Source: an uncultured Christensenellaceae bacterium (GTDB lineage Bacteria > Bacillota > Clostridia > Christensenellales > Pumilibacteraceae). Taken from it: a stretch of 64,000 bases of DNA. Below the pieces are notes generated by a model. It was not told the DNA's origin and searched no databases. It was given only the letters and a program-made list of their open reading frames with translations. This document shows, in pieces, positions 1-8,989 of the stretch. A program made the position numbers and the translations under genes. Position 1 is the first letter of the stretch; each line of letters opens with the position of its first letter. The DNA lies in assembly GCA_910587025.1 (NCBI GenBank), contig CAJUKR010000001.1, positions 1-64,000 of the forward strand. The letters are read 5' to 3'.

Positions 1-32
1 CACTCTTTCCCTACACGACGCTCTTCCGATCT
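1..32 (+). other. Illumina TruSeq adapter left on the contig end
   Basis: The first 32 bases match the 3' part of the Illumina TruSeq universal adapter, which ends in GCTCTTCCGATCT. This is a sequencing artefact and not genomic DNA. Real sequence starts at base 33. The stop codon that appears to end the first gene lies inside the adapter and must be ignored. Confidence 0.97.
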
Positions 33-544
33 GCCGCCATTATCGAAAAATCGTCATTCATGCCGTGTGTCCAGCAATAATCGGACGGAAACGATCTTCC
101 GCTGTCTTTTTCGATATAGCCTGTCCCGCCGTCGAAATTATATTCGACGCCGTTTATCGTCAGACTGCCGCTCAGCGCATGTCGCATACTGATAATCCCG
201 TGACGACATTCCATACGCGGCAAAAATCCGAACGGTCCCATTATATCGCCTTTTGCGGGCGTAAATTCTCCGAAAGAAATCTCTCCCGTCGCCGAAAAAC
301 CGTCACCATCGATATCGAGCATTATACCGCGTTCGGAAAACTCGGACGATCCGAGTTTAAGTCCGAAAGGCTTAACGAATTCGAACTCGTCGAATCTGAA
401 AGTATAATCACCGTGATCGGTAACTATCTGCAACATGGCATATATGCCTTTATCCGTCCTATGCACGGACGGGATAAACGCAATCACCGAATCCCCCTTT
501 TGAAGTTTGAAATACCAACCCTCGAATTTATCGCTGCGTTTCAC
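33..544 (-). CDS. Tocopherol cyclase family protein, 3' end missing
   Basis: About 170 residues are present. The N-terminal FEGWYFK signature and the later SGRSFPSDYCWTHG stretch are typical of the tocopherol-cyclase-like family (Pfam Tocopherol_cycl) found in many Firmicutes. The role of these bacterial homologues is unknown and they should not be assumed to make tocopherol. I chose the GTG at 542-544 because GGAGG lies 5 nt upstream (550-554), inside the end of the CDF transporter gene. A longer reading from base 604 would overlap the transporter by 77 nt and has no ribosome site. The gene runs off the contig: its apparent final residues come from the adapter. It is the last visible gene of the operon starting at 5268. 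Confidence 0.72.
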
Positions 545-1469
545 TTCCGCCTCCTTCGCCGTCCGCCGAAATATCGGCGCAAATATGTAAATACGGATTG
601 ACATGAACCATGCAATGCTTTACGTCGGGAAAACCGGCTTCGATCCTGTTGTGGACTTGCTCCGCTATTGCATGCGAGTCGGAAAGTTTAAGATCTCCGT
701 CTACGGAAATTTCGATCTCGACATATATTCTATTCCCGAAAATGCGGGTTTTTATAACATCGAGCGTTTTGACACCATCGGTGGAAAGTATCGCTTCGGT
801 CATGTCTCTGACCGTTTTATCGTCGCAGGCACGATCCACCATCTTATCCACAGCGCCGCGGAACACATCGACGGCGACTTTCAGTATAAGCAGACATATG
901 ACGATAGACGCCACCGAGTCGAGCACTGTTACGCCGAGTATAGAGCCGAGTATTCCGGCAAACGCGCCGACGGACGACAACGCATCCGAACGGTGATGCC
1001 ATGCGTCGGCCATAAGCGCGTCCGACTTTGTTTTTTTCGCAGCCGCGCGGGTATACCAGTACATCCCCTCTTTTACGAATATCGAAACTACAGCCGTTAT
1101 AAGCGCGGGCAATCCCGGAACAGACCCCTCGTACGCGCCCGTTGCTATATCCCTGATTCCGACATACCCGAGCATTGCGCCAGTCCCCGCAAGCACTACC
1201 GCAAGTACGATTGCAGCCACGCATTCCATTCGTTCGTGTCCGTAAGGATGTTGCTTATCCGATGCCTTTGAAGCCATTTTTACGCCTACAAGAACGATCA
1301 CGGTCGAAAATACGTCGGAGGCCGAGTGCACGGCGTCGGAGATCATCGCTCCCGAATCGGCAAAGATTCCGGCAAGCAATTTCGCGACCGAAAGAACGGC
1401 GTTTATTATGATAGTCACTACCGAAACGGTAATGACTATCTTTTCGTGTTTAAGCGTATTTTCATCCAT
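528..1469 (-). CDS. Cation diffusion facilitator family transporter
   Basis: This 313-residue membrane protein should export divalent metal ions in exchange for protons. Six hydrophobic segments are followed by a soluble C-terminal domain of about 90 residues, the normal CDF layout. Two membrane metal-site motifs are visible: HSASD in TM2 and HHRSD in TM5. An HxxxD/HxxxD pair is usually seen in zinc or cobalt carriers, whereas manganese carriers tend to have DxxxD pairs, so zinc is the likely substrate by inference. It starts 2 nt after purB, so the two are co-transcribed. Its last codons (GGA GGC GGA) double as the ribosome site of the next gene. Confidence 0.9.
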   Translation of the reverse strand: MDENTLKHEKIVITVSVVTIIINAVLSVAKLLAGIFADSGAMISDAVHSASDVFSTVIVLVGVKMASKASDKQHPYGHERMECVAAIVLAVVLAGTGAMLGYVGIRDIATGAYEGSVPGLPALITAVVSIFVKEGMYWYTRAAAKKTKSDALMADAWHHRSDALSSVGAFAGILGSILGVTVLDSVASIVICLLILKVAVDVFRGAVDKMVDRACDDKTVRDMTEAILSTDGVKTLDVIKTRIFGNRIYVEIEISVDGDLKLSDSHAIAEQVHNRIEAGFPDVKHCMVHVNPYLHICADISADGEGGGSETQR

Positions 1470-1471
1470 AA

Positions 1472-2902
1472 CTATACTTTGATTTCGGTTTCTTTATCCG
1501 AAATGTCCACCGAAGACAGTATCGGAACGATCTGTTCGGATATGAATTCTTCCGTCTGAGCTTCTGCTCTTCCGATGAAGTTCGACGGGTTCATGATTCC
1601 GTCTATACCGTCTTTTACCGAGTCGAACAGCGGATCGCCTTTTATTCTCTCGATAAGATCGTTATCGCCGCCTTCCTGCTTGACGACTTTGCCTGCTTCC
1701 ATGGAATGAACGCGTATCGCTTCGTGCAATTCCTGCCTGTTGCCGCCCGCCTTTACGCATTCCATCAATATAGTTTCGGTCGCCATAAAAGGAAGCTCCG
1801 CCATAATATGTTTACGGATAACCTTATCGTAAACAACCATACCGCCCGTTACGTTTATGAGCAGATTGAGAATACCGTCTACCGCGAGAAATGCCTGAGG
1901 AATAGTTATGCGCTTATTTGCGCTGTCGTCAAGCGTACGTTCGAACCATTGCGTGGACGCGGTAACGGCTTCGTTGCCGGGCAAATTGATAACAAATCTC
2001 GCAAGCGCGCAGATGCGTTCGCTACGCATGGGATTGCGCTTATAAGCCATTGCGGAAGACCCGATCTGATTTTTTTCGAAAGGCTCTTCCATCTCTTTCA
2101 TATTCTGAAGTATGCGAAGATCGTTCGCAAACTTGTACGCGCTCTGCGATATTCTCGACAACGCCGACAATACGGTATAATCCAGTTTGCGTGTATACGT
2201 CTGTCCCGAAACCGCAAACGCCGACTTAAAGCCCATTTTGCCGACAACGGCTTTTTCGAGAGCTTTGACTTTTTCTCCGTCGCCGTCGAAAAGCGTTAAA
2301 AAGCTTGCCTGCGTTCCCGTCGTGCCCTTTACGCCGCGAAGTTTGAGACCGTTAATAACAGCGGTAAGATCCTCGTAGTCCATTTGCAGATCCTGAAGCC
2401 ACAGGCACGCGCGCTTACCCACCGTCGTAAGCTGAGCGGGCTGAAGATGCGTGAAACCGAGCGTAGGCATACCCTTATATTTAAGAGCAAAATCGGCAAG
2501 TTTTTTCATGACCTGAAGAAGCTTGTTACGAACAATCCCGAGCGCTTCGCGCATTATGATTATTTCCGCATTGTCGGTAACATAGCAACTCGTAGCGCCG
2601 AGATGAATGATCGGCATAGCCGACGATGCCTGACTGCCGAACGCGTAGACGTGAGCCATAACGTCGTGCCGCACTTCCTTTTCCCTCGCTTCGGCCACGT
2701 CGTAATTTATGTCCGAAACATATTTTTTCATTTCGGCAATCTGCCCGTCGGTAATATTCAATCCGAGCTCTTTTTCGCTTTCCGCAAGGGCGATCCAAAG
2801 TTTTCTCCACGTCGTAAACTTATTGTCGTCGGAAAAAACCGCGGACATTTCGCCCGAAGCGTATCGCGTAATCAGTGGATTCTCGTAAGTATTCTTTTTC
2901 AT
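1472..2902 (-). CDS. purB: Adenylosuccinate lyase
   Basis: This enzyme catalyses two fumarate-releasing steps: SAICAR to AICAR in purine synthesis, and adenylosuccinate to AMP. The 476-residue sequence belongs to the fumarase/aspartase superfamily. The signature loop SSAMAYKRNPMRSE near residue 290 carries the catalytic serine region, and HLGATSCYVTDN near residue 105 and THLQPAQ near residue 155 are substrate-binding blocks. The length is normal for the clostridial form. Its start overlaps the M19 dipeptidase stop by 4 nt (ATGA), a translational coupling. Unusually, it is not next to other pur genes here. Confidence 0.95.
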   Translation of the reverse strand: MKKNTYENPLITRYASGEMSAVFSDDNKFTTWRKLWIALAESEKELGLNITDGQIAEMKKYVSDINYDVAEAREKEVRHDVMAHVYAFGSQASSAMPIIHLGATSCYVTDNAEIIIMREALGIVRNKLLQVMKKLADFALKYKGMPTLGFTHLQPAQLTTVGKRACLWLQDLQMDYEDLTAVINGLKLRGVKGTTGTQASFLTLFDGDGEKVKALEKAVVGKMGFKSAFAVSGQTYTRKLDYTVLSALSRISQSAYKFANDLRILQNMKEMEEPFEKNQIGSSAMAYKRNPMRSERICALARFVINLPGNEAVTASTQWFERTLDDSANKRITIPQAFLAVDGILNLLINVTGGMVVYDKVIRKHIMAELPFMATETILMECVKAGGNRQELHEAIRVHSMEAGKVVKQEGGDNDLIERIKGDPLFDSVKDGIDGIMNPSNFIGRAEAQTEEFISEQIVPILSSVDISDKETEIKV

Positions 2903-3729
2903 AAATTCTCCTTGGCGAGCCCGAAAAATCGTTCGGCATTGCCGTAAAATATTTTATCTGTTTCGGCACCCGAAAAACCGAGCCCCCTCATATCTTCCGC
3001 AAGCGCCGAAAAATCGGCATAACTTTCCATCCCTCTCGGATAATACTCGCAACCGTTGAAATCGGTACCGATCGCAACGCAATCACACCCAACCACGGAC
3101 GCGAAATGCGCGATATGCAATGCGTATTTTTTTCTGTCGGTGTTTTCGCCGTATATCAAACTTGAATCGAGAAAGTTAGGTACAGCCGCAACGCCGATTA
3201 TGCCCCCTCTTTCCGCGCACTTTTTCGCCATGTCGTCGGTAATGCATCTGGGATGATCGGACAATCGGCGAGACGCGGTATGCGTCACGAGCACTTTCCC
3301 GCGGCATTTATCCAACGCGTCAAAAAACGCGGTATCCGACAAATGCGACAGATCCAAAGCCACGCCATACTTTGCCATACTCTCTATGACGGAAAGTCCG
3401 AGCTTCGTGACCGGCTTTTCACAGCCGCACCCGCCGGCGAGACGATTGTCGCTGTTCCATGTAAGCGACGCGTAAATCGGAGAACACAACTTAAACAGCG
3501 TATCGAAATCGTCAGTAACAACAGAACCGAGGTCTTCGATCGCTATACCCGGAGACTGAATCGACCCGAACTCGGCAAATCGCGCCATGTCTTCCGCGGT
3601 CGGACGTAATTCGGTAGTCCACACGGCAAGCGCGGTTTTCGCATCCGCCGCTTTATACGAACAAAGTTCGTCATTCCATTTGTCGCGGTGCTTTGCCGTC
3701 AATAAATCGTTATGAAGATCTATAATCAT
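2899..3729 (-). CDS. Membrane-dipeptidase-like protein, peptidase family M19
   Basis: This is a 276-residue zinc TIM-barrel peptidase of the renal dipeptidase family, probably cytoplasmic because no signal peptide is seen. Expected metal ligands are visible: the N-terminal LHNDLL (H and D), AIED (the bridging Glu, with IED where IEG is usual), DLSHLSD, VTHTASR with DHPR, and IGTDFNG near the end. It is shorter than typical bacterial members (about 310-350 residues), mostly through a compact region before the bridging Glu. The substrate is not known; D-amino-acid-containing or diverse dipeptides are typical. It overlaps purB by 4 nt and starts 9 nt after the zinc-ribbon gene. Confidence 0.85.
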   Translation of the reverse strand: MIIDLHNDLLTAKHRDKWNDELCSYKAADAKTALAVWTTELRPTAEDMARFAEFGSIQSPGIAIEDLGSVVTDDFDTLFKLCSPIYASLTWNSDNRLAGGCGCEKPVTKLGLSVIESMAKYGVALDLSHLSDTAFFDALDKCRGKVLVTHTASRRLSDHPRCITDDMAKKCAERGGIIGVAAVPNFLDSSLIYGENTDRKKYALHIAHFASVVGCDCVAIGTDFNGCEYYPRGMESYADFSALAEDMRGLGFSGAETDKIFYGNAERFFGLAKENL

Positions 3730-3738
3730 ACTTATAAT

Positions 3739-5268
3739 TTACGTCAGTGTTTTGATGTTGGTGTTCAGATAAGAATAAATTGTCGTAAGATCGGAGTATC
3801 TCGGCTGCTTTTCTATTTCCTGCGTTCTGTAATCGAACATGAACAACAACGCATCGGCGGCGGACTTACAATATTTGAGCAGTCGTATGCGCGAAGAGAT
3901 CCTGTATTCTCCGATCGGGACTATTTCGTCCAACGCGGGAATCGAGGAACAAACAATGCCATAAAGAAGATTACGATAATAAAAATATTTTTTGTTTTTC
4001 GTCGCTCTTATATACTCGAGTTCGGCTTCGATCTTCGCCTGCAAACTTCCGTAATGCGTATATACGACCGAACACAATTCGTCGTAGTTTTCTTCGAGTA
4101 CGCCGACCAGACCGGACACGTCCGAAATTTTCAACTCGGTTATCATATTGCAAAGATTAACCGAAACGGATCTTGCCTCCTCAAGCGATACTGCATCTAT
4201 CGTCTTGTCGCCGCTACCGTCGTCATACACACGCGGCTTCATGACTTTGAGAGCGTAATCCACGGCTTTGAGCATCAATGCGGCAGTCTCCTTGCCCGAC
4301 AGCCGCACGCCGAGTCCGTAAAACAAAGTATAATATGCGAAAGTAAACGCAGTGCGACAGCAATACAACATATGCGACAATTCATCGCACTTCATATCGA
4401 TAAACGAACCGTCGTATGACGAAACACGTTTGTATGCCGCGATAGCTTCGTCCACCTTTCCGCAGAAAGTTTCAAGCACCGCCAAATTTTCTTTATAATG
4501 CGGAAAAACATACTCGGGTACTATTTTTCGAACAAAATGACCGTATGCGCTGAACATAGAACGGCATTCGTCCCTCAAAGACGTTTCGGGAATATGCAAA
4601 TCAAAATCGGAGATTTTGACGGCAACCACACGCGACAACGCGTGCATAGCCGTATCGCATATCGACACCGCAAGCTCGCCTATCTCTTTATCGGCAAGCA
4701 TGGCGACGTCGAAATCGATAAGTGTGATTTTTTTGACCGCGCGCGCAAGCGTCATATACTCGCGCACCCGCTCGCCGTCATCGCTCCGACGCGGATATAT
4801 CTTTTCCACAGCTTTGAAAAGCTCGTCAATAAGCGAAAACGTCTGTCTGAACGCAGTAAGCAAAAACGGACGGCGCACCGATTCGGGCTGACATGAAAGC
4901 GAAAGTTTTTCAAGTGGAGAGCCGAGCAGCGAAATTATTATTTCCGCGCCGCTGCAACTGCCCGCCGCGTTAATCCGCATAATGCCGCACAACAATCTGA
5001 AGTATTCGGCAAAAAAGTTATTGCAATCAAAGTCACAGACTTTTTCGAACTCTTTTTCCGCATCGGCATACTTTCCTTCGTCGAACAAATTACGCGCATT
5101 GCCGTATGCCAGTTTAGCCGCGGCAACGTTAACGATATTTCCCGAGGAACCGAGCTCGGCATACGAAAACGACCGACCGCAATGCGGACAGGAATAAACG
5201 TTGTCGATTGCCCCGTCGATATGCAAGCTCCTTCCGCAATCGGGACAGATAGCGTAAAAATCGGACAT
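3739..5268 (-). CDS. Zinc-ribbon protein with helical repeats, function unknown
   Basis: I do not recognise this 509-residue protein. The first 35 residues form a zinc ribbon with two CxxC knuckles (CPDCGRS and CPHCGRS). Residues about 45-95 (ARNLFDEGKYADAEKEFEKV) read like a TPR or similar helical hairpin. The rest is mostly alpha-helical, with no catalytic motif and no membrane segment. Several extra cysteines (CDFDC, CCR) lie in the helical part. An ATG with GGAGG 5 nt upstream and a strong promoter about 130 nt upstream (5399-5427) make it the first gene of an operon with the M19 peptidase, purB and the CDF transporter. A scaffold or sensor role is possible, but this is inference. Confidence 0.75.
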   Translation of the reverse strand: MSDFYAICPDCGRSLHIDGAIDNVYSCPHCGRSFSYAELGSSGNIVNVAAAKLAYGNARNLFDEGKYADAEKEFEKVCDFDCNNFFAEYFRLLCGIMRINAAGSCSGAEIIISLLGSPLEKLSLSCQPESVRRPFLLTAFRQTFSLIDELFKAVEKIYPRRSDDGERVREYMTLARAVKKITLIDFDVAMLADKEIGELAVSICDTAMHALSRVVAVKISDFDLHIPETSLRDECRSMFSAYGHFVRKIVPEYVFPHYKENLAVLETFCGKVDEAIAAYKRVSSYDGSFIDMKCDELSHMLYCCRTAFTFAYYTLFYGLGVRLSGKETAALMLKAVDYALKVMKPRVYDDGSGDKTIDAVSLEEARSVSVNLCNMITELKISDVSGLVGVLEENYDELCSVVYTHYGSLQAKIEAELEYIRATKNKKYFYYRNLLYGIVCSSIPALDEIVPIGEYRISSRIRLLKYCKSAADALLFMFDYRTQEIEKQPRYSDLTTIYSYLNTNIKTLT

Positions 5269-5398
5269 CCGAGCCTCCGTGAAACATTCGTAACCGCAAC
5301 ACGGCGGACATATCGCACAGGCGCGATTTTCCGCCGAAGAATATTTTTTGACGAACTACGGCGAAATAAAGCCGATAACGGCGTAATTTCTTATTTGT

Positions 5399-5427
5399 AT
5401 TATACAACAAACAAACCGATTTGTAAA
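5399..5427 (-). promoter_or_regulatory. Sigma-A-type promoter for the zinc-ribbon operon
   Basis: On the minus strand TTTACA (5422-5427) and TATAAT (5399-5404) are separated by exactly 17 nt. The predicted transcript begins near 5392, giving a leader of about 125 nt before the ATG. The leader has small stems but no riboswitch class I recognise. Confidence 0.7.
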
Positions 5428-5444
5428 GAAAATTAGGTATATAC

Positions 5445-5478
5445 AAAAACGGGACATCCGAATACGAATGTCCCGTTT
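5445..5478 (-). terminator. Rho-independent terminator after ispH/S1
   Basis: An 11-bp perfect stem (5447-5457 with 5468-5478, arms AAACGGGACAT / ATGTCCCGTTT) with a 10-nt loop is followed on the minus strand by a run of T. It ends the flavoprotein-aroH-cmk-plsC-ispH transcript. Confidence 0.85.
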
Positions 5479-5493
5479 GACTTCAATTTTCGA

Positions 5494-7551
5494 TTATTTT
5501 TTGACGTTAAGATCTTTGAGCAGATCCGCGAACGGATTATTGCCCGCATCCTCGCTCCACTCGGTTTCGTCATCCTTGACCGAGGGTCTGTCCTTTCTCG
5601 GAGCGCGGGGCTTGCTTTCCTTTCTTTCGGGTCTTGCCGCAGCTTTCTCCTCGTCGGTCAATTCGGGCATGCACGCCTTTGCGCTGAGAGTGATTTTTTT
5701 CTCGGCGGGATCGATGGCAAGGATCTTGACCTCGACCTCGTCGCCCGTCTTGTAAATGTCGCCGATATTCTTGACATAAGTGTTGGACGCTTCGGAGACG
5801 TGCACAAGTCCTTCCACACCGGGAGCGATCTCCACGAACGCGCCGAACGGCATAAGCGAAGTTACCTTACCGGTAACGACCGATCCGACGGGATATTCCT
5901 CGATAGCGGCGTCGAACGGATGCTTCTGAAGCTGTTTGTATCCGAGCGAAACTTTGCCTTTTTCCCTGTCCGCTTTGAGTACGACGAAATCATACTTCTT
6001 TCCGACATGGATAATATCTTCGATGGACTTGAATTTAGCCCACGAAATATCGCTGATGTGTACAAGGCAGTCATATCCGTCTACGCTTACGAACGCGCCG
6101 AATTTGGATATTCCTTTTACCTTGCCGTTTACGATAACGCCGGGAACGACGTTAGCCCAGAAAATTTCCTCTCTCTCTTTGCGTTCTTTTTCGAGAATGA
6201 TTTTCTGGCTCGCAACTATTCTGCGCTTCGTATCGTCGATCTCGAGCTGAGTCAGTCTGAGAGTTTTTCCGATAAACGGCTTAAGATCGTGCACATACTT
6301 TTCCTTGATCTGAGACGCGGGAACAAACACGGTATACGTACCGAGTTTTCCGAGCAGTCCGCCTTTGGTATCGCGCTCGACAGTGAGTTCGAATACTTCG
6401 CCGTCGCGAACCGTGTCGACGATCTTGTCGCCTTCCTTGATTTTGTCTACCTTTTTCTTGGAAAAACGGTAGAGCCCGTCCTCTGCCTTTGAGCTGAGAA
6501 GAATTACGTCAAGCTCGGTGCCCTGAGGAAAATCGGACGGATTATATGCATCATCGAGCGAAACCTCATCCGCCGCAATGTAACCATCGATTTTTGTTCC
6601 GAAGTCTACGGTAATGCCCTTTTCGTCGGCGGCCGTTACCTTGACTTTCATACGTTTTCCGTCTCTTAATTTGCCGTTTGTTCCAACGGCGTCGACCGCT
6701 TGCAGGAACTCTTCGTTCTGAGCTTCGGTGTAGTTGTTTTCCATGTACTGAATTACCTCCGTTATCGACTCGGTCGGAGCCGATGCGCCGGCGACAATGC
6801 CTACCGTGTCGTCGACATTAAATTTTATTCTTGATAGCTCCTCCGCTCCGCCGATCAGATAAACGGGACAAAAAACACCGCATATTTCTTTCAACTTCAA
6901 AGTATTGGAACTTTTTGCGTCGCCGATCACCAGAACCACGTCGCATTGTTTCGACAATTCTTCCGCCTCTTTTTGACGCTTTAGTGTAGTATAACAAATT
7001 GTGTCAAATATTTCAACTGTTTTGGCTCTATCTTTTCGAATTTTCTCCGCTATATTGCGAAATTTTTTTGCGGAAGCCGTCGTTTGCGCCACGACGCAAA
7101 TTTTATCGTATTCCCAAAGCGTTTCGGGGATCTCGTCCTCTATTATCAGGGCGGTATAATCGCAAATCGAATTGATACCGACGACTTCGGGATGTTCGCG
7201 CTTGCCGAATATGACGATCTTATAACCGTCGGCATATTTGTCGGCGACGATCTTACGCGTTCGGTTTACGAAAGGACAGGTCGCGTCGATAACGGTCAGA
7301 CCTTTTTTTTTCGCTCTTTCCGTTTCCTCTACGGGCGCGCCGTGAGAGCGTATTATGACCGTCCCCTCTTTGATATCGTCTATGCGGTCTACGGCGACTA
7401 TCCCGCGCGACGCCAACTTATCGACGATCAACGAATTGTGTATCAGTTCGCCGTAAGTATAGATCGGCTTCGGATACTCGTTTTCGGTAAAAGCAATCGA
7501 CCGCCTTACGCCGTAACAAAAACCGAGATTATGAGCTCTGAGAATTTTCAA
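5494..7551 (-). CDS. ispH: HMBPP reductase fused to S1 RNA-binding domains
   Basis: Residues 1 to about 280 are 4-hydroxy-3-methylbut-2-enyl diphosphate reductase, the last MEP-pathway step, giving IPP and DMAPP. Its three Fe-S cysteines are seen in GFCYGVRR, DATCPF and DTICYTT, with substrate-binding histidines in ELIHNS and EHPEVVG. Four S1-type OB domains follow (roughly 300-365, 378-455, 465-540, 548-625), the last two being the best conserved (KGISKFGAFV, TSLMPFGAFVE). A basic then acidic tail ends the 685-residue protein. This fusion is known in Clostridia, where the S1 part resembles ribosomal protein S1. It overlaps plsC by 4 nt. dxs, dxr and ispG of the same pathway are also in this window. 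Confidence 0.95.
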   Translation of the reverse strand: MKILRAHNLGFCYGVRRSIAFTENEYPKPIYTYGELIHNSLIVDKLASRGIVAVDRIDDIKEGTVIIRSHGAPVEETERAKKKGLTVIDATCPFVNRTRKIVADKYADGYKIVIFGKREHPEVVGINSICDYTALIIEDEIPETLWEYDKICVVAQTTASAKKFRNIAEKIRKDRAKTVEIFDTICYTTLKRQKEAEELSKQCDVVLVIGDAKSSNTLKLKEICGVFCPVYLIGGAEELSRIKFNVDDTVGIVAGASAPTESITEVIQYMENNYTEAQNEEFLQAVDAVGTNGKLRDGKRMKVKVTAADEKGITVDFGTKIDGYIAADEVSLDDAYNPSDFPQGTELDVILLSSKAEDGLYRFSKKKVDKIKEGDKIVDTVRDGEVFELTVERDTKGGLLGKLGTYTVFVPASQIKEKYVHDLKPFIGKTLRLTQLEIDDTKRRIVASQKIILEKERKEREEIFWANVVPGVIVNGKVKGISKFGAFVSVDGYDCLVHISDISWAKFKSIEDIIHVGKKYDFVVLKADREKGKVSLGYKQLQKHPFDAAIEEYPVGSVVTGKVTSLMPFGAFVEIAPGVEGLVHVSEASNTYVKNIGDIYKTGDEVEVKILAIDPAEKKITLSAKACMPELTDEEKAAARPERKESKPRAPRKDRPSVKDDETEWSEDAGNNPFADLLKDLNVKK

Positions 7552-8321
7552 TGTCGATCCTTCCCGCGTCCGGCGATTTCGGCTTCGCGTTTCATTTCGC
7601 GTTTTCTCGCTTTCATGCGCTTCTTTTCCGCTTTGAATTCTTTTTTATACATTTTGCCGCCGTCTTTCATAAGGTCGATTAAATAACCTTTCGCGCTCTC
7701 GAGCGCATCGCGGACTTTGCCGCCGAACTCCGCAATTTTTTCGGCGTTCACAGGTCCCGATTCCGTAGACGGATAAACGGGCTCGCCTATATAAATATAA
7801 TTTTTTCTGAAAAATCTCGGCTTACGGTAAAAATATACCGGCACAACGGGCACTTTTGCCTGAAGCGCGAACAAAGCCGTGCCGTTTTTGAACTGAAGCA
7901 TATCGGCGTCTTCGTCGCGGTTTCGCGTGCCTTCGGGAAATATACCTACGATCTCGCCTTTGCGGAGATAACCGACGGTCTTTCTGATCGTGGACAGATC
8001 GGGCTTGTCGCGATTGATTGCGATAACGCCGAGTTTGGGAAATATCCATCTGCAAAACGCAGACTTGTAATGTTCTTCTTTCGCAATGAAATGACGGAAC
8101 TTCGGAATAGCATAAAAAGACAACGGGATCTCGCGTCCGCTCCTATGATTGAGCGCAAGAATATATCCGCCGCGCTCGGGCAGATGTTCGACGCCGAGCG
8201 CCTTCCCCGGAAAAAGCAATTTCATAGGCAGGTATGCCAAACCGTAAAATAAGGTATACCAAGCCATATAGTTTGACTTTTTGTCAATCGCTTTTTTACA
8301 CTTGTCTTTCTTTTCTGTCAT
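7548..8321 (-). CDS. plsC: 1-acyl-sn-glycerol-3-phosphate acyltransferase family protein
   Basis: This 257-residue protein should acylate lysophosphatidate to phosphatidate at the membrane. The PlsC-family blocks are present: block 1 LNHRSGREIP near residue 58, block 2 GVIAINRD near residue 96, block 3 FPEGTRNRDED near residue 127, and block 4 VPVVPVYF near residue 152. Block 1 reads HRSGRE, an HX4E where nearly all members have HX4D; the codon is GAG and is unambiguous in the sequence. The C-terminal 60 residues are strongly basic. Its start overlaps the cmk stop by 1 nt. Activity with this substitution is uncertain. Confidence 0.85.
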   Translation of the reverse strand: MTEKKDKCKKAIDKKSNYMAWYTLFYGLAYLPMKLLFPGKALGVEHLPERGGYILALNHRSGREIPLSFYAIPKFRHFIAKEEHYKSAFCRWIFPKLGVIAINRDKPDLSTIRKTVGYLRKGEIVGIFPEGTRNRDEDADMLQFKNGTALFALQAKVPVVPVYFYRKPRFFRKNYIYIGEPVYPSTESGPVNAEKIAEFGGKVRDALESAKGYLIDLMKDGGKMYKKEFKAEKKRMKARKREMKREAEIAGRGKDRH

Positions 8322-8989
8322 TATTTCGAAATATATTCCGTTATTTTATTTACAACTTCGTCGGTACTCATATCTCCCGAATCGATCTCGATCGCATCGA
8401 CGGCTTTTTTAAGAGGCGAAACGGCTCTGGTCATATCGCGCTTGTCGCGGTCTTCGATATCCCGCCTTACGGTTTCGTAATCCACGGACTGTCCTTTCGC
8501 GATCAGCTCATTATACCTGCGACGCGCTCTGATGTCCGCCGAAGCGGTCAGATAAAATTTATACTTTGCATTCGGCAGAACGGACGTTCCTATATCACGC
8601 CCGTCCAGTACGGAAGAATACTTCGCCGCGGTCTTGCGCTGAAGATCGAGCAATGCGGATCGTACCGAAGGCAATGCGGAAAACCTGCTGCCGTAATCGG
8701 ATATTATATTCCGTCTGATCTCTTCCGAAACGTCTTCGCCGTCGAGATATACGCGCTGAGTCCCCATATCGTACCGTACGGAAATATCTATGCCGCCTAT
8801 AAGTTCGGAAACTTTTTCGTCGTTCTCTTCCCAACCGTCGCGCATGGCTTTCAGTCCGACCGCACGATAAAGCGCGCCCGTATCGAGATATAGTATTTCC
8901 AATTTTTCGGAAAGCATTTTAGCGATCGTACTTTTCCCCGCTCCCGAAGGTCCGTCTATGGCAATATTATAATGTTTCCCGTTATCCAT
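8321..8989 (-). CDS. cmk: Cytidylate kinase
   Basis: It phosphorylates CMP and dCMP to the diphosphates using ATP. The 222-residue protein has a P-loop DGPSGAGKS at residues about 12-20, the CMP-binding LDTGALYRAV near residue 35, and DGRDIGTSVLPNA near residue 130. The length is normal. It overlaps aroH by 8 nt and plsC by 1 nt; the cmk-plsC-ispH order is conserved in Clostridia. Confidence 0.95.
   Translation of the reverse strand: MDNGKHYNIAIDGPSGAGKSTIAKMLSEKLEILYLDTGALYRAVGLKAMRDGWEENDEKVSELIGGIDISVRYDMGTQRVYLDGEDVSEEIRRNIISDYGSRFSALPSVRSALLDLQRKTAAKYSSVLDGRDIGTSVLPNAKYKFYLTASADIRARRRYNELIAKGQSVDYETVRRDIEDRDKRDMTRAVSPLKKAVDAIEIDSGDMSTDEVVNKITEYISK

Noticed and set aside
5269..5398. Possible riboswitch in the leader of the zinc-ribbon gene
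   Set aside because: The leader is about 125 nt and has small stems, but I cannot match it to any known riboswitch core.
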